Source of the DNA: Climacteris rufus
Taxonomy: Eukaryota; Chordata; Aves; Passeriformes; Climacteridae
NCBI GenBank assembly: GCA_013398175.1
Contig: VZRZ01007768.1
Coordinates: forward strand, 745,538 to 809,537
Length of the DNA stretch: 64,000 nt
Direction: 5' to 3'
In this document: one piece after another, positions 62,061 to 64,000 of the stretch
How the letters are laid out: every line of letters begins with the position of its first letter
Position numbering within the stretch: the stretch's first letter is position 1
Position numbers and translations under genes: made by a program
The notes under the pieces: model-generated
The model's input: only the letters and a program-made list of their open reading frames with translations
Databases searched by the model: none
What the model was told of the DNA's origin: nothing

Positions 62061-62539
62061 ATAGCTCAGTGTAGCTATCACATCAGTGCCTCAGGCTTTA
62101 ACCTCACTCTTACACCCCCACCTTTTAGCATCAATTTGATAATCATATAAGAAAAGCAGATACGCCCATAGCTGTTATTACAGCAAGTGGTATAAGCTGC
62201 TGAGTTGTGCATGGATAATGTGTGCTGACACATACAGCAGGTGTTACAGGTGACTACAAAAACTCACTTCATGGAACCTACTAAGAACTGGAGAAAGACC
62301 TGTCCTGTGCAGGGTGTGCATGGCCACAACACTGAATTTACCTGTCTGCTACTTATCACAGACTGTCTTACCACTGCCACTGGGAGCAAACTTGAAGAAA
62401 GCTTGCTCTCAAAATAAAATTGGACAAATTCAAGGCACTAGGGGGGAAGAGGGAAGTGCAACTCGTTCCTTTCCTCTAGTAGCATTGACAAAAATGTCCA
62501 TCCATTACATCAGGCTACTCAAATCAAGCACATAAAGAC

Positions 62540-62612
62540 ACAGAATCATGGAAACACAGTGTGGCTTGTGTTGGAAGGGATCTTAAACATCATCTAATTC
62601 TGCTGCCAAGGA
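62540..62612 (-). mobile_element. CR1 3'-end fragment
   Basis: ACAGAATCATGGAAACACAG, then TTGTGTTGGAAGGGATCTTA and CATCATCTAATTCTGCTGCC follow the antisense CR1 3' end, with a partly preserved octamer tail. Truncated after about 70 bp. Confidence 0.8.
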
Positions 62613-63783
62613 ATTAAATCTGTGAGTGAATTACAGTTAGTAACACTGACTCTAGTAAAATACTTCTGGACTCCCTCAGAGTACTTTTTTTTTCTCCTAC
62701 TGCAGGGGGTTTGTGTCAATTCTTTATTGAGCTGCTAAAAAAGACTTGTAACCTGTCCAACACAGTGTAAGGTAAATGGAGCTAAATTAAGTTCTTGTGA
62801 CAAACTCAGAAAGCCCTATAAGAGAGCATTGTTTCAAAGTCTGCACCCACTTGCACTTGCTCAACCCCCCTTTAGTGTGTGGAGTTACACGAGGGAGTTA
62901 CAGGAGGGTTACAAAACTTGTAACCCTAAATACGTAGCCTAATTTCAATGCATAATAAGTGCTTCAAGAAATATTTTGCCAAAAGCACCAAGGAGTTTTA
63001 ATTGCTTCTTTCTTCCACCAAACGTGACTTACCCTGTGTTTGACACACCCCACAGAGTGTGCTTTCTACACAGAGAGTCTCTGTTTGGTCATGCAAGGGC
63101 TACTCACAGGTGCTGTGGGTGAAAAGGGCAAAGAAGGGCAAAAGGTGGTTCTGACCTTCCCTGGGTGGCTTCATCTTCAGTCTGCCCAGACAAGACACCC
63201 TCACAGTGCCAGAGAATTCACCTTGGTCTTGAGGTGGGACTGCACAAGAGGTCTTCTCACTTGAATGGAGAATGATGGGGATGGTGAGTGGGTCTTTCCA
63301 GGAGGTTTTTCTATATTTCCAGAGTTTGCTGCTAAAGGTGTGCTGGCACCATCGCAGGGCTCTGGCTGCCACCAAAAAAAACACCTTTAGCAGAAGCTGA
63401 ACTCGTCCTGAACAGTATAAAGGAAGGTGCAGCCTTTCCTCAGCTGAGGACATCTGTGCAGGGTGTGACCCAGCTGGGAACGCCTCTGTTGCCCAGCAGT
63501 GTGCACAGGCACTGGGAGATAAGCTGGTGGTTGACCTTCCTTTGATGCTCTGACTTGCTCAGTGTCACTGCTTCTCCTGCCAAAAGGTTACAGCAGACAG
63601 ACTGGGATCAGATGAACATGAATTAGGGGACCAGATGAAGATAAGCAAGGGGAGATGCAGGGGAAACCAATCCTCTGTCTGAATACACGGTGTAGGTTGG
63701 CAGGCACCTGCCCCAAAATCGGGCACCTGCCTGGCCCTGGTGGTGGGACAGCCTCTGGTACAGTGGGGCAGAGGCAGCTGTGG
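62613..63783. other. Gene-free interval
   Basis: Unique sequence with a T-rich run near 62687 and frames at 63040-63264 (+) and 63100-63453 (-) without recognisable domains. Confidence 0.6.
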
Positions 63784-64000
63784 GGTGGAGCTGGTCAGTG
63801 TGACATCCTCACACCCTGAGACATCAGCCTGACCCTGCCAAGGTGCCTGGTGGAGCTGGTCAGTGTGACATCCTCACACCCTGAGACATCAGCCCAGCCC
63901 TGCCAAGGTGCCTGGTGGAGCTGGTCAGTGTGACACCCTCACACCCTGAGACATCAGCCTGACCCTGCCAAGGTGCCTGGTGGAGCTGGTCAGTGTGACA
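63784..64000 (+). repeat. 65-bp-period minisatellite, 3.3 copies, cut by window end
   Basis: Units start GGTGGAGCTGGTCAGTGTGA at 63784, 63849, 63914 and 63979, exactly 65 bases apart. Copies differ at only a few positions (ATCC/ACCC after GTGAC; CCTGACC/CCCAGCC near the end of the unit). The array continues past 64000, so its true size is unknown. High identity implies recent or ongoing homogenisation. Confidence 0.97.

Larger units (their letters stand above)
58081..62539. other. Gene-free interval, possible conserved blocks
   Basis: Unique sequence. Two AT-rich but CpG-retaining blocks (59270-59640 and 61860-62060) look more constrained than their surroundings. The longest frame of the window, 206 codons at 61461-62081 on the minus strand, shows no domain, has an overlapping frame on the other strand, and is not called. 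Confidence 0.5.

Noticed and set aside
61461..62081. 206-codon minus-strand frame, the longest in the window
   Set aside because: No domain or familiar motif, composition unlike a protein, overlapped by another long frame on the + strand, no exon signals. Expected by chance in a GC-richer stretch.
62197..62240. Small hairpin CTGCTG..CAGCAG as a microRNA precursor
   Set aside because: Stem of only six pairs plus a short interrupted inner stem; total length of 44 bases is too short.

Overview
The window looks like non-coding nuclear DNA from a bird, most likely a passerine. The evidence is the repeat content. About seventeen fragments carry the 3' end or the ORF2 C-terminus of CR1 LINEs, including the diagnostic terminal octamer (ATTCTATG and variants) and recognisable degraded CR1 protein. 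Two short composite elements pair a tRNA-Ile-like head (Pol III A/B boxes) with a CR1-type tail, the architecture of the passerine SINE family TguSINE1. The sequence is moderately AT-rich with scattered CpGs, and I saw no bacterial-style operons, CpG-island promoter, rRNA or intact tRNA gene. I could not recognise a protein-coding gene or a confident exon. The open reading frames present (up to 206 codons) lack recognisable domains, usually overlap repeats or biased tracts, and fit chance in 64 kb.

Layout. 1-26.5 kb: nearly free of young repeats. It holds a pyrimidine-rich tract (2.1-2.4 kb), a duplication around a single N (4.5-4.74 kb) that looks like an assembly join, one ancient LINE relic (7.1-7.5 kb), a 121-bp pure (GAAA)n tract (9.54-9.66 kb), a CA repeat (15.9 kb) and a palindromic AAT-type repeat (17.7 kb). 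26.5-54.2 kb: CR1-rich, with insertions in both orientations, all 5'-truncated. Here also lie the two SINEs, a 22-bp perfect palindrome in an ATT repeat (27.5 kb) and a diverged 250-bp direct repeat pair (34.16 and 38.08 kb) that I cannot assign to a known family. 54.2-64 kb: again poor in repeats and somewhat richer in G+C, with several CpG-retaining AT-rich blocks that could be conserved regulatory elements, and ending in a 65-bp-period minisatellite that runs off the window edge.

There is no set of genes to explain as a pathway. The most interesting items are the unassigned repeat pair, the SINE lying 200 bp from a CR1 with the same kind of tail, local microsatellite growth inside CR1 copies, the terminal minisatellite, and a few coding-like or enhancer-like segments that need comparative alignment. 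I found no convincing evidence of a new biological system.
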